A stretch of 63,382 bases of DNA from Candidatus Kuenenia stuttgartensis (GTDB lineage: Bacteria; Planctomycetota; Planctomycetia; Isosphaerales; Isosphaeraceae), in assembly GCA_945865635.1 (NCBI GenBank), contig CAMBEP010000027.1:1-63382 (forward strand). Direction: 5' to 3'. A model generated the notes under the pieces. It was not told the origin of the DNA. It did not search any database and saw only the letters and a program-made list of their open reading frames with translations. How positions within the stretch are numbered: the first letter of the stretch is position 1; the number at the start of each line of letters is the position of its first letter. Both the position numbers and the translations under genes were made by a program. Below, one piece after another: positions 35,330 through 44,559 of this stretch.

Positions 35330-37027
35330 ATGGAAAATTTACCCACTGAATTGATTGCGCAAGGCGCTGATCGGTTGCAGGGCACATCCGTTCGTAGCCA
35401 ATCCCAAGACATTTGGATTGGGCGGGTGGTTGGCGATTTTGTGGTTGAGGAAACGCTTGGATTTGGAGGGATGGGCACGGTTTATCGAGCCAGGCAGACA
35501 AGTCTTGGCCGATTCGTGGCTCTAAAGTTTTTGAATTCCGGTCGGAGTCTGAGCCCGGAGTCGATTTTGCGATTTGAGGCAGAGGCTCGAACGGCAGCCC
35601 GGCTGAATCATCCGAACATAGTTCATATTTATGCCTTGGGTGCCTCTGACGAGGTTCCTTACATTGCCATGGAGCTTGTATCAGGTCGGAATCTGGGCGA
35701 GATTCTGACTGATCGCATGAAGCAGTCGCTTGGGCCATTGCCGGTTCAGGAATGCCTTGGGATCATGAAACAGGCCTCTATGGGACTTCAGGCGGCATCG
35801 GAACTGGGCTTGGTGCACCGCGATATCAAGCCGGAAAACTTGATGGTGACGGAAAAGGGATTGGTCAAAGTGGCAGATTTTGGATTGGCCCGATCGGTGC
35901 AGGCCGAATCTGCGAGAATGACCCAGACCGGCTATACGCTGGGCACACCGATGTATATGAGCCCAGAGCAGGTTCAGGGCATGGCCGTGGACTGCCGCAG
36001 CGACATTTATTCGCTTGGCCTGACATTTTATCATTTGGTGACAGGTCGCCCGCCCCTCGGTGCCGATGCGGCTTATGCGCTTGCCATGAAGCAACTTCAC
36101 GAGCGTCCGGCATCGGCTAGTATGGTTCGTCCGGATTGTCCTTTGTGGATTTCAGATTTGATTGACTGGATGATTGAGAAGCGTGTCGAATTGCGTCCGC
36201 AGGGGGTCGAACAGATTCTGGAAGTATTTCACAGACATGAGCTTGGGCTCAGTATTCAAATATTCAGCGGGGCGGCTTCACAATGGGCTGGAGATCCATA
36301 TTCAGGATTGTTGAGGGATCCATCGACGGTCCAATTTCCGGCTCAAGGCCCTTCCGCGAGCCGATCGCGTCGGGGCTGGCTTGTGTGGAGTCTGATGACG
36401 GTGCTGGGGTGGATCCTGGCTCTGGTTGTTGGTCGGGCTCAGGCGAGGCGATTGGAAAATCAGGCAGACAAGAATCGCAACACTTGGCCAGCGGCCTTAG
36501 GCATGGCAGATTGGAGGCGGGTGCCGCAGCAGCAGGGGGCCGACTGGCAATACCGATATGCCCAGATCCGGGCAGATGAAGCGGATCAGTTGGCGGCCTG
36601 GCTTGCAGTGCCCGGCTACTTTCCAAACGACGAAGACTGGGCCTGGAGGGCTTACGCCCAATTAACGAGCGATTTGGTAAGGCACACGGACCGGTTCCGC
36701 TTGGTGTGGCTTAGGGATTCGCTTTCAAGAGCCGGTCGGGGGCTTCAGTTTGAGGTGCTTGCGCAGGTGGCTGATGCAGCTTTGGAGGGCATGGAGGGCA
36801 ACGAAATCAGTCTGCTTGAGAACCTTCACCCGCTGGTCAAGGAGACGATGGATCCAAATCTGGCAGAACTGATTTTGGCGATTCTGGTACATTACCGATC
36901 GAAAATTCCAAGAGATCAGGCAATTCCGGTACGGCTGGACAAATTGCAAACTCAGATTTTGGAAATACTTCGCATTGATCCCAAGTCGCCTTACGGGAAT
37001 TTTCCGCTAAATCCACCGGCCAAATGA
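35330..37027 (+). CDS. membrane-anchored Ser/Thr protein kinase
   Basis: 565 residues. The PknB-type kinase domain spans about residues 35-300: glycine loop GFGGMGTVYRA, catalytic K66 (VALKF), HRDIKPEN at 163-170, DFGLAR from D183, and TPMYMSPEQ. A transmembrane helix lies at about 350-368 (GWLVWSLMTVLGWILALVV). The remaining 195 residues would be outside the cytoplasm and are helical with no known domain, so they may sense a signal. The FHA-GAF-PP2C gene follows by 93 bases on the same strand; kinase, phosphopeptide-reader and phosphatase may form one pathway. Confidence 0.94.
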   Translation: MENLPTELIAQGADRLQGTSVRSQSQDIWIGRVVGDFVVEETLGFGGMGTVYRARQTSLGRFVALKFLNSGRSLSPESILRFEAEARTAARLNHPNIVHIYALGASDEVPYIAMELVSGRNLGEILTDRMKQSLGPLPVQECLGIMKQASMGLQAASELGLVHRDIKPENLMVTEKGLVKVADFGLARSVQAESARMTQTGYTLGTPMYMSPEQVQGMAVDCRSDIYSLGLTFYHLVTGRPPLGADAAYALAMKQLHERPASASMVRPDCPLWISDLIDWMIEKRVELRPQGVEQILEVFHRHELGLSIQIFSGAASQWAGDPYSGLLRDPSTVQFPAQGPSASRSRRGWLVWSLMTVLGWILALVVGRAQARRLENQADKNRNTWPAALGMADWRRVPQQQGADWQYRYAQIRADEADQLAAWLAVPGYFPNDEDWAWRAYAQLTSDLVRHTDRFRLVWLRDSLSRAGRGLQFEVLAQVADAALEGMEGNEISLLENLHPLVKETMDPNLAELILAILVHYRSKIPRDQAIPVRLDKLQTQILEILRIDPKSPYGNFPLNPPAK

Positions 37028-37120
37028 TCGCAATTCTGATAGAAATTCTGATAATATATCCATTACAAACGAAGTCGGTTATCTTGAACACGTATCAAAC
37101 TCAGTCCAGAGTTTTCTAAA

Positions 37121-38881
37121 ATGGCTTATCTCAAACCTCTCGACAAGAATTCCCGGCAGATGGATTTGCCAACAGGCGAGATTCTGTCCATGGGGTGGGA
37201 GCTTGCAATAGGTCGGGATGCAACATGCGGCTTGCACATTAATTCTGCAGGGATCAGCCGGATCCATGCGAAGCTTCAGCATGATGGCCGGAATTATGTC
37301 ATTGCCGATCAGGACAGCACCAACGGAACACTGTTGATCCGTTCGTTGAATCATGTGGAGCGACGCATCAGCCTGACTCCGTTTCGTGCTTATGCACTTC
37401 AAAGCGGCGATGTGATCGAGCTTGGCAAGGTCAATTGTGTTCGATTTCAGGACGGTCCAATTGAAATCGGCCCGAATCAGTCTGGTCCGGTCGACAATCC
37501 TCTGGCTGAGGTCACCATGGGGCCAGGCGAGGGGATGACCGTTTCGCCCTTGCAGGAAGTGATTAGTGGAATCCTTGAAATCAGCCGTACACTGGCATCG
37601 ATTTTCAAGGAGGAGGAGATGGGCCCCCTGGTGATGAACCAAATGATGCGCATCTTCCCCAAAGGACAGAGGTTCCTGCTCTTTGCGACGGTACCGAAAA
37701 CCAATCGTCTGCGTGTATTGGCCTGGAAGATCAACCAGTCGCGGCGCCGCAAATTTACGAATCCTGACGACGACGACAATGTGCCACGCTATTCCCGAAC
37801 GATCTACCGCATGGTGGTCGAAGAGCGAAAGTCTGTAATCCTTACGGATACGGACAGCGAGGTCTCCAGCAGCATGTCGATGATCGACATGGGAATTCGA
37901 TCCATCATGTGCGCGCCGATTGAGGCTCCGGATGGCCGCGTGCTGGGCATGCTTCAGATTGATGCAGATCAGAAGTCCAAATTCCAGAGGTCGGAACTTG
38001 AGATTCTCAAGGTGATCGCGCAGCAGGTCGGCGCCACGATGCACATGGCGGATTTGCATCGCCAGGCAATACTTCAGACTCAGATGCAGGCTGAGATGAA
38101 ACATGCCTCGGAAATTGCCAGGCAGTTCCTGCCGCACGGCGTTCCTGAGATCCCCGGCTACGAATTCTTCGCCGAATATAAGCCGGCTGAGGACGTAGGC
38201 GGCGACTTCTATGACTTCAACATGGTCAGCCCGGACCGAATGGCTATCAGTGTCTGCGACGTGGTTGGCCACGGCATTTCGGCAGCCCTGATCATGGCCA
38301 GACTCTCAAGCGACTTGCGCCATGTGCTCAGACAGGTCTCCGACCCGAGCCAGGCCTTTGAACGCCTGGATTCGATCCTCATGCCCGTCCTGAGCCCGCC
38401 GGACAGTTTTGATTGCCGATACATCTCCATGTCCATGGCTTTGCTCAACCTGAAATCGGCAAGAATGACCGTCGTCAATGCAGGCCATCCGCCCCTGATC
38501 ATCAGACGCAATGACGGGCCCCTGGATACACCGGATAAATCCCTGACCGGCCGACTCATCGGTGTCGATTTCGGCGACATTCAGTTCAAGCTTTCCAACC
38601 CGTTTGAAGCCGCTGAAGTCCAGCTCCACCCAGGTGATATTGTCATTTACTACAGCGACGGTGTGACTGAAGCCAGAAACAAGCTCAACGAATTCTTTGG
38701 CTCGCCAGATTTCCGGATGCTTGCCAAAGTTTTGAAAGAGACCAAGGGCGGCCCCAAAGCTGTGGGCCAGGCCATCATGAAATCGTTCAAAGCCTTTACT
38801 GATGGAATCCCACAGGCGGATGACGTGACCCTGCTCTGCTTCGGCCCGACTCTGGATTTCCAGCCCTCTGCCGATCATTGA
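37121..38881 (+). CDS. FHA-GAF-PP2C (SpoIIE) phosphatase
   Basis: 586 residues. An FHA domain is at about 20-110 (ELAIGRDATCGLHINSAGISRIHAKL and DQDSTNGTLL, the phosphothreonine-binding loops). A GAF sensor is at about 150-315 (PLVMNQMMRIFPKGQRFLLFATVP). A SpoIIE/PP2C catalytic domain follows from about 340 (PAEDVGGDFYDF, CDVVGHGISAALIMARL, VNAGHPPLII, YYSDGVTEARN, QADDVTLLCFGP) with all metal-binding acidic residues. It should dephosphorylate Ser/Thr targets under GAF control, with FHA reading phosphoproteins, perhaps those made by the adjacent kinase. Confidence 0.95.
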   Translation: MAYLKPLDKNSRQMDLPTGEILSMGWELAIGRDATCGLHINSAGISRIHAKLQHDGRNYVIADQDSTNGTLLIRSLNHVERRISLTPFRAYALQSGDVIELGKVNCVRFQDGPIEIGPNQSGPVDNPLAEVTMGPGEGMTVSPLQEVISGILEISRTLASIFKEEEMGPLVMNQMMRIFPKGQRFLLFATVPKTNRLRVLAWKINQSRRRKFTNPDDDDNVPRYSRTIYRMVVEERKSVILTDTDSEVSSSMSMIDMGIRSIMCAPIEAPDGRVLGMLQIDADQKSKFQRSELEILKVIAQQVGATMHMADLHRQAILQTQMQAEMKHASEIARQFLPHGVPEIPGYEFFAEYKPAEDVGGDFYDFNMVSPDRMAISVCDVVGHGISAALIMARLSSDLRHVLRQVSDPSQAFERLDSILMPVLSPPDSFDCRYISMSMALLNLKSARMTVVNAGHPPLIIRRNDGPLDTPDKSLTGRLIGVDFGDIQFKLSNPFEAAEVQLHPGDIVIYYSDGVTEARNKLNEFFGSPDFRMLAKVLKETKGGPKAVGQAIMKSFKAFTDGIPQADDVTLLCFGPTLDFQPSADH

Positions 38882-38921
38882 CCAATTCTGGAAATACGAA
38901 AACTAGAGCGTTTTGACGATC

Positions 38922-40505
38922 ATGACACTCCGAGTCAGCGAACTGAAGTTGCATTTGGGACAGGACGAAGCGGAATTGCCGCACTTGGTCGGCGACCTTC
39001 TGGGCTGCGATGTCACCTCAATTCGCAACTGGCGGATCCTCCGGAAAAGCCTCGATGCTCGCCGCCGCGACGATATCCACCACGTCTATTCCCTGGCTGT
39101 CGATATTCCAGATCTCCAGACGGACCAACTCCCACGGTCCGTCGCCCCCCTGAGCGACGCCTCATTCCTCTGGCCCGATTCCGGCCCATTGCCCCTCAAG
39201 CATCGGCCCGTGGTGGTCGGCTCAGGGCCCGCTGGCCTTTATGCAGCCTATATGCTCGCCATCAGCGGCTATCAGCCGATCATGCTTGAACGCGGCAAAG
39301 CCGTCAAAGAGCGAGTAGCCGATGTCAGGGCCTTTGATTCCGGCGGGCCGCACGATGCCGAATCAAACTACCTTTTCGGAGAAGGCGGAGCCGGAACCTT
39401 CTCCGACGGCAAGCTGACCTGCCGCAATACTGGCCCGGATGTCACCAGAGTGCTGGAAATTCTGGCTGAATCGCATGGCAAATCGTCGATCGTTTATGAA
39501 CATAGACCACACCTTGGCTCCAACCGCCTGCCTTTGATCGTGCGCACGATTCGAAAAAAGATGGAAGCCGCTGGCGGAGAAGCCCGATTCGATTGCCGTC
39601 TTGAAGATATCCTGATCCAGGACGGACACGTCGTCGGTGTACAGACAAGCTCAGGCCTGATCCAAACCAATCATGTCGTTCTGGCCATCGGCCACAGCGC
39701 CCGTGACACCTATGAGATGCTTCTCGGCAGAGGCGTTCCGCTCGAGTTCAAACCCTTTCAGATGGGGGTCCGCATTGAGCAGCCCCAAGCCTCCATCACC
39801 CGTGCTCGATACGGCACTGCCAGCGACGTTATTGGCCTCGGAGCCGCTGATTACAATCTCTCCGTGCATGCGGGCCCACGCGACCTCTTCACCTTCTGCA
39901 TGTGCGCCGGCGGCTACATCATGGCCTCAGTCAGCGAACCCGAACACTTCTGCACCAATGGTATGAGCGAGTCCTACCACGATAGCCCATTTGCCAATAG
40001 TGGGCTGGTCATGACCATCGGACCCGGTGATGTCGGCTCTGACCACCCACTGGCAGGTATCGAGTTCCAGAGACGTGCCGAATCTGCTGCCTTCAGGGCC
40101 GGTGGGGGCGGTTACCAAAGCCCCGCTCACAGAGTCTCAGACTTCCTCAGACACAGACGCTCACGGGGCAGAATCCAAACCAGCGCGCCGCTCGGTGTCG
40201 CCGCCGGATCGCTCGCTGACTTCCTCTCTCCAACAATCCTCAACACTCTGGAACGTGGCCTGCCCATCATGGACAGAGCCCTCAGAGGCGCTTTTCTTGA
40301 GGACGCCGTCATGGTCGGACCAGAATCACGCGGCTCAAGCCCGGTCAAAATCCCCAGAGAGGATCTCTCCAGGCAATCGCCCAGCATTATTGGCCTTTAC
40401 CCCTGCGGCGAAGGGGCAGGATACGCCGGAGGAATCATCAGCGCAGCCGCTGATGGCCTACGCACGGCCCGGGCGATTGTCGCTCAATTCGCCCGGCCTC
40501 AATAA
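38922..40505 (+). CDS. FAD-dependent oxidoreductase (COG2509-like)
   Basis: About 527 residues from the ATG at 38922; a TTG nine bases upstream is in frame. A ferredoxin-like N-terminal domain (to about 90) precedes the FAD-binding Rossmann motif VVVGSGPAGLYAAYMLAISG. Further family signatures are LFGEGGAGTFSDGKLTCR, FMCAGGYIMASVSEP, and the C-terminal YPCGEGAGYAGGIISAAADGLRTA. The reaction of this family is not known. It may belong with the preceding phosphatase gene (41 bases away). Confidence 0.9.
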   Translation: MTLRVSELKLHLGQDEAELPHLVGDLLGCDVTSIRNWRILRKSLDARRRDDIHHVYSLAVDIPDLQTDQLPRSVAPLSDASFLWPDSGPLPLKHRPVVVGSGPAGLYAAYMLAISGYQPIMLERGKAVKERVADVRAFDSGGPHDAESNYLFGEGGAGTFSDGKLTCRNTGPDVTRVLEILAESHGKSSIVYEHRPHLGSNRLPLIVRTIRKKMEAAGGEARFDCRLEDILIQDGHVVGVQTSSGLIQTNHVVLAIGHSARDTYEMLLGRGVPLEFKPFQMGVRIEQPQASITRARYGTASDVIGLGAADYNLSVHAGPRDLFTFCMCAGGYIMASVSEPEHFCTNGMSESYHDSPFANSGLVMTIGPGDVGSDHPLAGIEFQRRAESAAFRAGGGGYQSPAHRVSDFLRHRRSRGRIQTSAPLGVAAGSLADFLSPTILNTLERGLPIMDRALRGAFLEDAVMVGPESRGSSPVKIPREDLSRQSPSIIGLYPCGEGAGYAGGIISAAADGLRTARAIVAQFARPQ

Positions 40506-40514
40506 AGTAATCTC

Positions 40515-41228
40515 TCACTCCATTCCCACTGACGACGATCGTGAATGAGTCCGTGAGCGATCCATCACATGTGGCCTTGGCAGCTTGCTTTCAGGCTTCC
40601 TCGCCAGACTCAGCATAAACGGGGCCGGGCCCCTGTGCCGATACTGGTCAATCGTCCCAAACCCTGCCGATGTCATCATTCCCTGAATCTCTTTGGCCGA
40701 TGCGTGGTGCACATTGCCCTCAATGCCCGCCACACACACATCAAAAATAAATCGGCCCCAAAGACCATCGCGATAGCCGTCGATCAGCATCAAGGCACCA
40801 CCAGGCTTCAGCACCCTCGACATTTCGCGAACCGCCGCTGACTGATTCGGATAATGGTGAAAGCTGTTGGCACAAGTCAGTATGTCAAACGAGCCATCCG
40901 CAAACGGCAATCGCTCACTATCGCCCTGAACCGGCTGGATCCGGTCCGTATAATGATTCCAGCGGCCATTGCCACCCTCAAGCATGCCCCGAACCAAATC
41001 CAGGCCCCAGACCTTCGCACCTGGCACTTCGTGAAACAGGACTTCGGGAAACTGCCCCGTGCCGCAGCCTATGTCAAGAACCCGCGGCTGATCCATGTTC
41101 AAGCCACGAATCTGCTTCAGCAGGGCACGACGCGAAGGTCCAAACAGAAGTGTCTGTAAAATGGAGCGGTCATAAGATTTGCTCCAGCGCGTAAACTCAA
41201 CCTGTGCTTCGTCCTTGGTGTAATTCAT
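40515..41228 (-). CDS. class I SAM-dependent methyltransferase
   Basis: About 237 residues from the ATG at 41228, chosen because GGAG lies seven bases upstream; the longer frame runs further left. Motif I is VLDIGCGTGQFPEVL, followed by GLDLVRGMLEG, RLPFADGSFDILTCANSFHHYPN and LKPGGALMLIDGY, all typical of methyltransferase type 11 (UbiE-like). The C-terminal tail is Arg/Ser rich. The substrate is unknown. It ends nine bases from the convergent flavoprotein gene. Confidence 0.88.
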   Translation of the reverse strand: MNYTKDEAQVEFTRWSKSYDRSILQTLLFGPSRRALLKQIRGLNMDQPRVLDIGCGTGQFPEVLFHEVPGAKVWGLDLVRGMLEGGNGRWNHYTDRIQPVQGDSERLPFADGSFDILTCANSFHHYPNQSAAVREMSRVLKPGGALMLIDGYRDGLWGRFIFDVCVAGIEGNVHHASAKEIQGMMTSAGFGTIDQYRHRGPAPFMLSLARKPESKLPRPHVMDRSRTHSRSSSVGME

Positions 41229-41791
41229 GCCACTTCTCCATCGAGTTTCTAGTATGAAATTCCGGATCCTTCCCCCCACCTTCACACTAGGTTTCAACTT
41301 TACGGTAAGTTAAGTTTGGACGCAATAAGTATTTCTGAAATTGTCGAATTCATCGAGCTGCCTGCCAGCACCTCACTGCCTTTATTTATAAGTTGGATCC
41401 TGCACAAATCTGCACGAAAAAGTCAAAGCCGGTGGGGCTAGCAAACTGACTGCCTCAGCCTCATTCCTGACAGCTTCTTGCGTAAATGTTGGCAGGGGCC
41501 CCTGATCGGGCTCGCGCAATCAGGGGCCAGTTTGATTGATCTCGAATCAGCCGGGTTTAATGGTCGAGCACGCCTGATGAGGGCATCGGGCCGACAATCT
41601 TGGGGTTATTCGGCTTATTTGGCGGATGAAATGATGGCTGGGTGGCGGGCTTTTGCCGTCCCATCTGAGGGGTTGATCAGGACCATGATGGCCGGTGTGC
41701 GGTGATATGGTATGATAACTGGTGCGAGGATGGATGGGGCGGGGAAGAGCAAGGTCGATGGAAACCTAATGTTTGAGGAATGTGGCCAACG
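41229..41791. other. 563-base intergenic stretch with a stable hairpin
   Basis: This gap between the divergent methyltransferase and cysteine desulfurase genes has no supported gene; an open frame at 41478-41705 has no family resemblance or ribosome binding site. A perfect 10-bp inverted repeat (GGCCCCTGAT at 41497-41506 and ATCAGGGGCC at 41519-41528, loop 12) is the only clear structure. It could be a leader element, a remnant terminator or a protein-binding site. Confidence 0.5.
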
Positions 41792-42946
41792 ATGATTTAT
41801 CTCGACAACAACAGCACCACACGGGTGGACCCGAGGGTTGTCGAGGCAATTTTGCCATTCTTTGATACAGTTTATGGCAATGCAGCAAGCACTTCCCACG
41901 CGATGGGCTGGGCGGCGGCGGATGCGGTGTCGGCAGCCATCGATACGATTGCTGCATGCATCGGTGCCGAGTCGCGAGAAATTGTAATGACCTCAGGAGC
42001 CACTGAGTCCATGAATTTGGCGATCAAGGGGGCGGCTCCGTTTGTGGAAAATCGTGGAAAGCATCTCATATCGAGCCTGGCCGAGCATAAGGCAGGAATT
42101 GACGCGATCAAGCGGCTGGCGAAGCAGGGCTGGAAGGTCAGTTGGCTGAAGCCGGATTCGTCGGGGAGGATTCATGCAGATCAAGTGGCAGAGGCGATGA
42201 CGGCCGAGACATCGCTTTGTTCGATCATGCTTGCCAACAATGAGCTTGGGACGATCAATCCGATAGCGGAGATTGCGGAGGTGTGTCGTTTGAGGAGCGT
42301 GATTTTGCATTCTGACGCGACGGCGGCCGTAGGCAAAATGGCGGTGGATGTGGATGGATTGGGGGTGGACTTGATGTCGTTTTCAGCGCACAAATTTTAT
42401 GGCCCAAAGGGTGTCGGGGGGCTTTATGTGAGGCGGCGTGGCCGGGCAGTGCGACTGGTTCCGCAGATTGAGGGCGGAGGCCATCAGAGGGGTTATCGGA
42501 GTGGCACGCTCGCGGTTGGTTTGATAGCGGGCATGGCGATGGCTCTAGAGATATCGACAAAGTGCATACTGGTAGAGATGGAGAGATTGAGGGAATTGCG
42601 GGATCTTCTAGAGAGCCGGATTCGGGAGGGTGTGGATGGAGTGATTTTGAATGGTGATCGGGCGAGTCGGATTGGAAACACCTTGAACCTGAGATTTGAG
42701 GGTGTGAGTGGCGAGGCTCTGATGCTGAGCCTGAAGGGTTTGGCGATATCGAGTGGGTCGGCCTGTTCGGCATCGGATCCAGAGCCGAGCCATGTCTTGA
42801 GATCGATAGGTCTGAGCGATGATGAGGCGAGGTCGAGCCTGAGGTTTAGTCTGGGCCGGTTCAATACGCGGGAGGAGATCGAGCAGGCGGCGGCGGAGGT
42901 GGTGATGGCTGTTCAAGCCTTGAGGGTATTGGTCAGGTCGATTTAG
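41792..42946 (+). CDS. cysteine desulfurase (NifS/IscS family)
   Basis: 384 residues from the ATG at 41792, where the family's MIYLDNNSTT begins; an ATG at 41780 is too close to the GAGGA. The PLP-binding lysine is in SFSAHKFYGPKGVGGLYVR, and the persulfide cysteine in SSGSACSASDPEPSHVL. TSGATESMNLAI and ANNELGTINPIAEI also match. It takes sulfur from cysteine for Fe-S clusters or thio-modification. An IscA-type gene lies 207 bases downstream but has its own promoter. Confidence 0.94.
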   Translation: MIYLDNNSTTRVDPRVVEAILPFFDTVYGNAASTSHAMGWAAADAVSAAIDTIAACIGAESREIVMTSGATESMNLAIKGAAPFVENRGKHLISSLAEHKAGIDAIKRLAKQGWKVSWLKPDSSGRIHADQVAEAMTAETSLCSIMLANNELGTINPIAEIAEVCRLRSVILHSDATAAVGKMAVDVDGLGVDLMSFSAHKFYGPKGVGGLYVRRRGRAVRLVPQIEGGGHQRGYRSGTLAVGLIAGMAMALEISTKCILVEMERLRELRDLLESRIREGVDGVILNGDRASRIGNTLNLRFEGVSGEALMLSLKGLAISSGSACSASDPEPSHVLRSIGLSDDEARSSLRFSLGRFNTREEIEQAAAEVVMAVQALRVLVRSI

Positions 42947-43051
42947 CAAAAAAGTTGGGATTCCGCAGGTTAGGAGAGTCAGGTGCTTTGAAATGTGGAA
43001 TAAATGTTGGTTCGAGGGTGTTTCGGACGGGTCGAGAAATGGGATAAAGAT

Positions 43052-43080
43052 TTGACAGATGCGTAATAAAACGATAGGAT
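43052..43080 (+). promoter_or_regulatory. candidate sigma70-type promoter of the IscA-type gene
   Basis: A perfect TTGACA (43052-43057) is followed after 17 bases by TAGGAT (43075-43080), four of six matches to the -10 consensus. A start near 43087 would leave a leader of about 67 bases, with AGGAGG before the ATG at 43154. Confidence 0.55.
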
Positions 43081-43153
43081 ATTGGATATTGGCGAAGGTT
43101 GTCCTCAAGGCCTGGGGCAAATTTGAGCCAAACTCTAGGAGGATTTTGAAGCT

Positions 43154-43486
43154 ATGCCAGTGACAATGACGGAAACAGCGGCATCGGAAGTAAAGCGAAT
43201 TCTCAGCGAGCAAAGCGTGCCTGACGGCACGTTGCTTCGGGTGGGAGTCAAAGGTGGCGGCTGTAGCGGGTTTTCATATGACCTGAATTTCGACAGCGAC
43301 ATCACGGAGAAGGACCGGATTTCGGACTTCTTTGGTGTGCAGTTGGCAGTCGAGAAGAAATTCGACCCTTACCTTGATGGGACCGTGATTGATTTTGTCA
43401 CGAATGATCTGGGTCAGCGCGGGTTTAAGTTTCTGAACCCGAATGTTGTCAAGTCGTGTGGTTGTGGATCGAGCTTTCAAGTCTGA
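43154..43486 (+). CDS. IscA/ErpA-type Fe-S cluster carrier
   Basis: 110 residues, ATG preceded by AGGAGG about 11 bases upstream. The A-type carrier signature is complete: VGVKGGGCSGFSYDL with the first cysteine, and KSCGCGSSF with the C-terminal pair. It receives Fe-S clusters and hands them to target proteins such as IspH, encoded further along. With its own promoter and a strong terminator it forms a one-gene unit next to the desulfurase. No scaffold (IscU/SufB) lies here. Confidence 0.94.
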   Translation: MPVTMTETAASEVKRILSEQSVPDGTLLRVGVKGGGCSGFSYDLNFDSDITEKDRISDFFGVQLAVEKKFDPYLDGTVIDFVTNDLGQRGFKFLNPNVVKSCGCGSSFQV

Positions 43487-43523
43487 TACTAGACACAAAT
43501 CACGATTGAGTCTTATCTGACAG

Positions 43524-43558
43524 ATGCCGCCTGAAAGCTTCAGGCGGTATCTTTTTTT
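43524..43558 (+). terminator. Rho-independent terminator of the IscA-type gene
   Basis: A 12-bp stem with one wobble (43524-43535 with 43539-43550), three-base loop AGC, then seven Ts at 43552-43558. It lies 38 bases after the stop and shortly before the 3' end of the convergent dehydrogenase gene. Confidence 0.93.
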
Positions 43559-43593
43559 GGACTATGGATCCTGATTATAAAGAGGGTCTTGAT

Positions 43594-44559
43594 TTAGCAG
43601 ACGAGGCAGTGCTGGGGGAGTCTTCCGGCCTTCATTTCGGCGACGCACCAGGCGGCAAGGTCGGCCATATCGGCCATGCTTTTGGTATCGATACCTGCGA
43701 GGTGGGGGCTGATGAGAACATTGGGAAGGCGTCTGAGCGGGTTGTCGGGTTGAGGTGGTTCGGGGTTTGTAACATCAAGACCTGCGGCGGTGATGTGTCC
43801 GGAATTGAGGGCGTCGATGAGGTCGGGTTCGTGGATAAGTCCGCCGCGAGCGGTATTGATGATGATGACCCCTTTTTTCATGAGTTGAATGGTTTCGGCC
43901 CTGACCAGTCCGATGGTCTCAGATGTAACGGGAATGTGGAGGCTGATGATATCGGAATTGGCAAAGAGTTCGGCGAGGCTGGCAAGTGGGACATCCGTGC
44001 CAAAGGGTGAGTTTTTGAGATAAGGATCATAGGCCAGGAGGTTCATGCCGAAGGCTTTGGCTCTTGGGACCATGGCTTGGCCGATTCGACCGAGCCCGAT
44101 GAGCCCGATGGTTTTGCCCCGGATTGGGACTGGGAGGGTGCGTTCCCATTGCCCTTGAGCAATGAGGGAGCTATTGACGGCAATTCGGCGGGTGAGTCCG
44201 AGCAGGAGACCGAAGGCTTGTTCGGCGACACTTTCCTGATTGACCCCTGGAGTAATGCTGACACGGATGCCGAGTTTTTGAGCGGCCGGGATGTCGATGA
44301 CATCGTATCCGACACCGGTACGGGCGATAATTTTGAGAAGTGGGCATCTCTGCATGATCGGTTCGTCGATTTTTTCGGCACCAGCGACGAAGCCAAAGCA
44401 GGAGGGGAGGACCTCAGCGAGATATGCAGCAGATAGTTCGCTTTGGTCTTCCCGTGCAGGTGGATCGACGGGTTCGAGGCCAGCTTCGAGGAGGATGTCC
44501 CGGAATCGGCCTGGCTGGTGACGTAATGGGAGAGAGCCGATCAGAACACGATTGGACAT
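43594..44559 (-). CDS. D-2-hydroxyacid dehydrogenase (phosphoglycerate dehydrogenase-like)
   Basis: 321 residues. The NAD-binding motif GKTIGLIGLGRIGQAMVPRAKAFGM is followed by the catalytic set of the family: NTARGGLIHE (Arg), GLDVTNPEPPQPDNPL (Glu) and LISPHLAGID (His). RTGVGYDVIDIPAAQ and TPGVNQESVAEQAFGLLLGL also match SerA. There is no C-terminal ACT domain, unlike long SerA forms. It may make phosphohydroxypyruvate or use another 2-hydroxyacid. A hairpin sits about 105-140 bases upstream of the start. Confidence 0.9.
   Translation of the reverse strand: MSNRVLIGSLPLRHQPGRFRDILLEAGLEPVDPPAREDQSELSAAYLAEVLPSCFGFVAGAEKIDEPIMQRCPLLKIIARTGVGYDVIDIPAAQKLGIRVSITPGVNQESVAEQAFGLLLGLTRRIAVNSSLIAQGQWERTLPVPIRGKTIGLIGLGRIGQAMVPRAKAFGMNLLAYDPYLKNSPFGTDVPLASLAELFANSDIISLHIPVTSETIGLVRAETIQLMKKGVIIINTARGGLIHEPDLIDALNSGHITAAGLDVTNPEPPQPDNPLRRLPNVLISPHLAGIDTKSMADMADLAAWCVAEMKAGRLPQHCLVC

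Noticed and set aside
37079..38272. 397-codon open frame on the minus strand
   Set aside because: It is antisense to the FHA-GAF-PP2C gene, whose domains are complete. The minus-strand product is His/Arg rich with no domain pattern.
41478..41705. 75-codon open frame upstream of the cysteine desulfurase gene
   Set aside because: No ribosome binding site, no family resemblance, and it crosses a strong hairpin.
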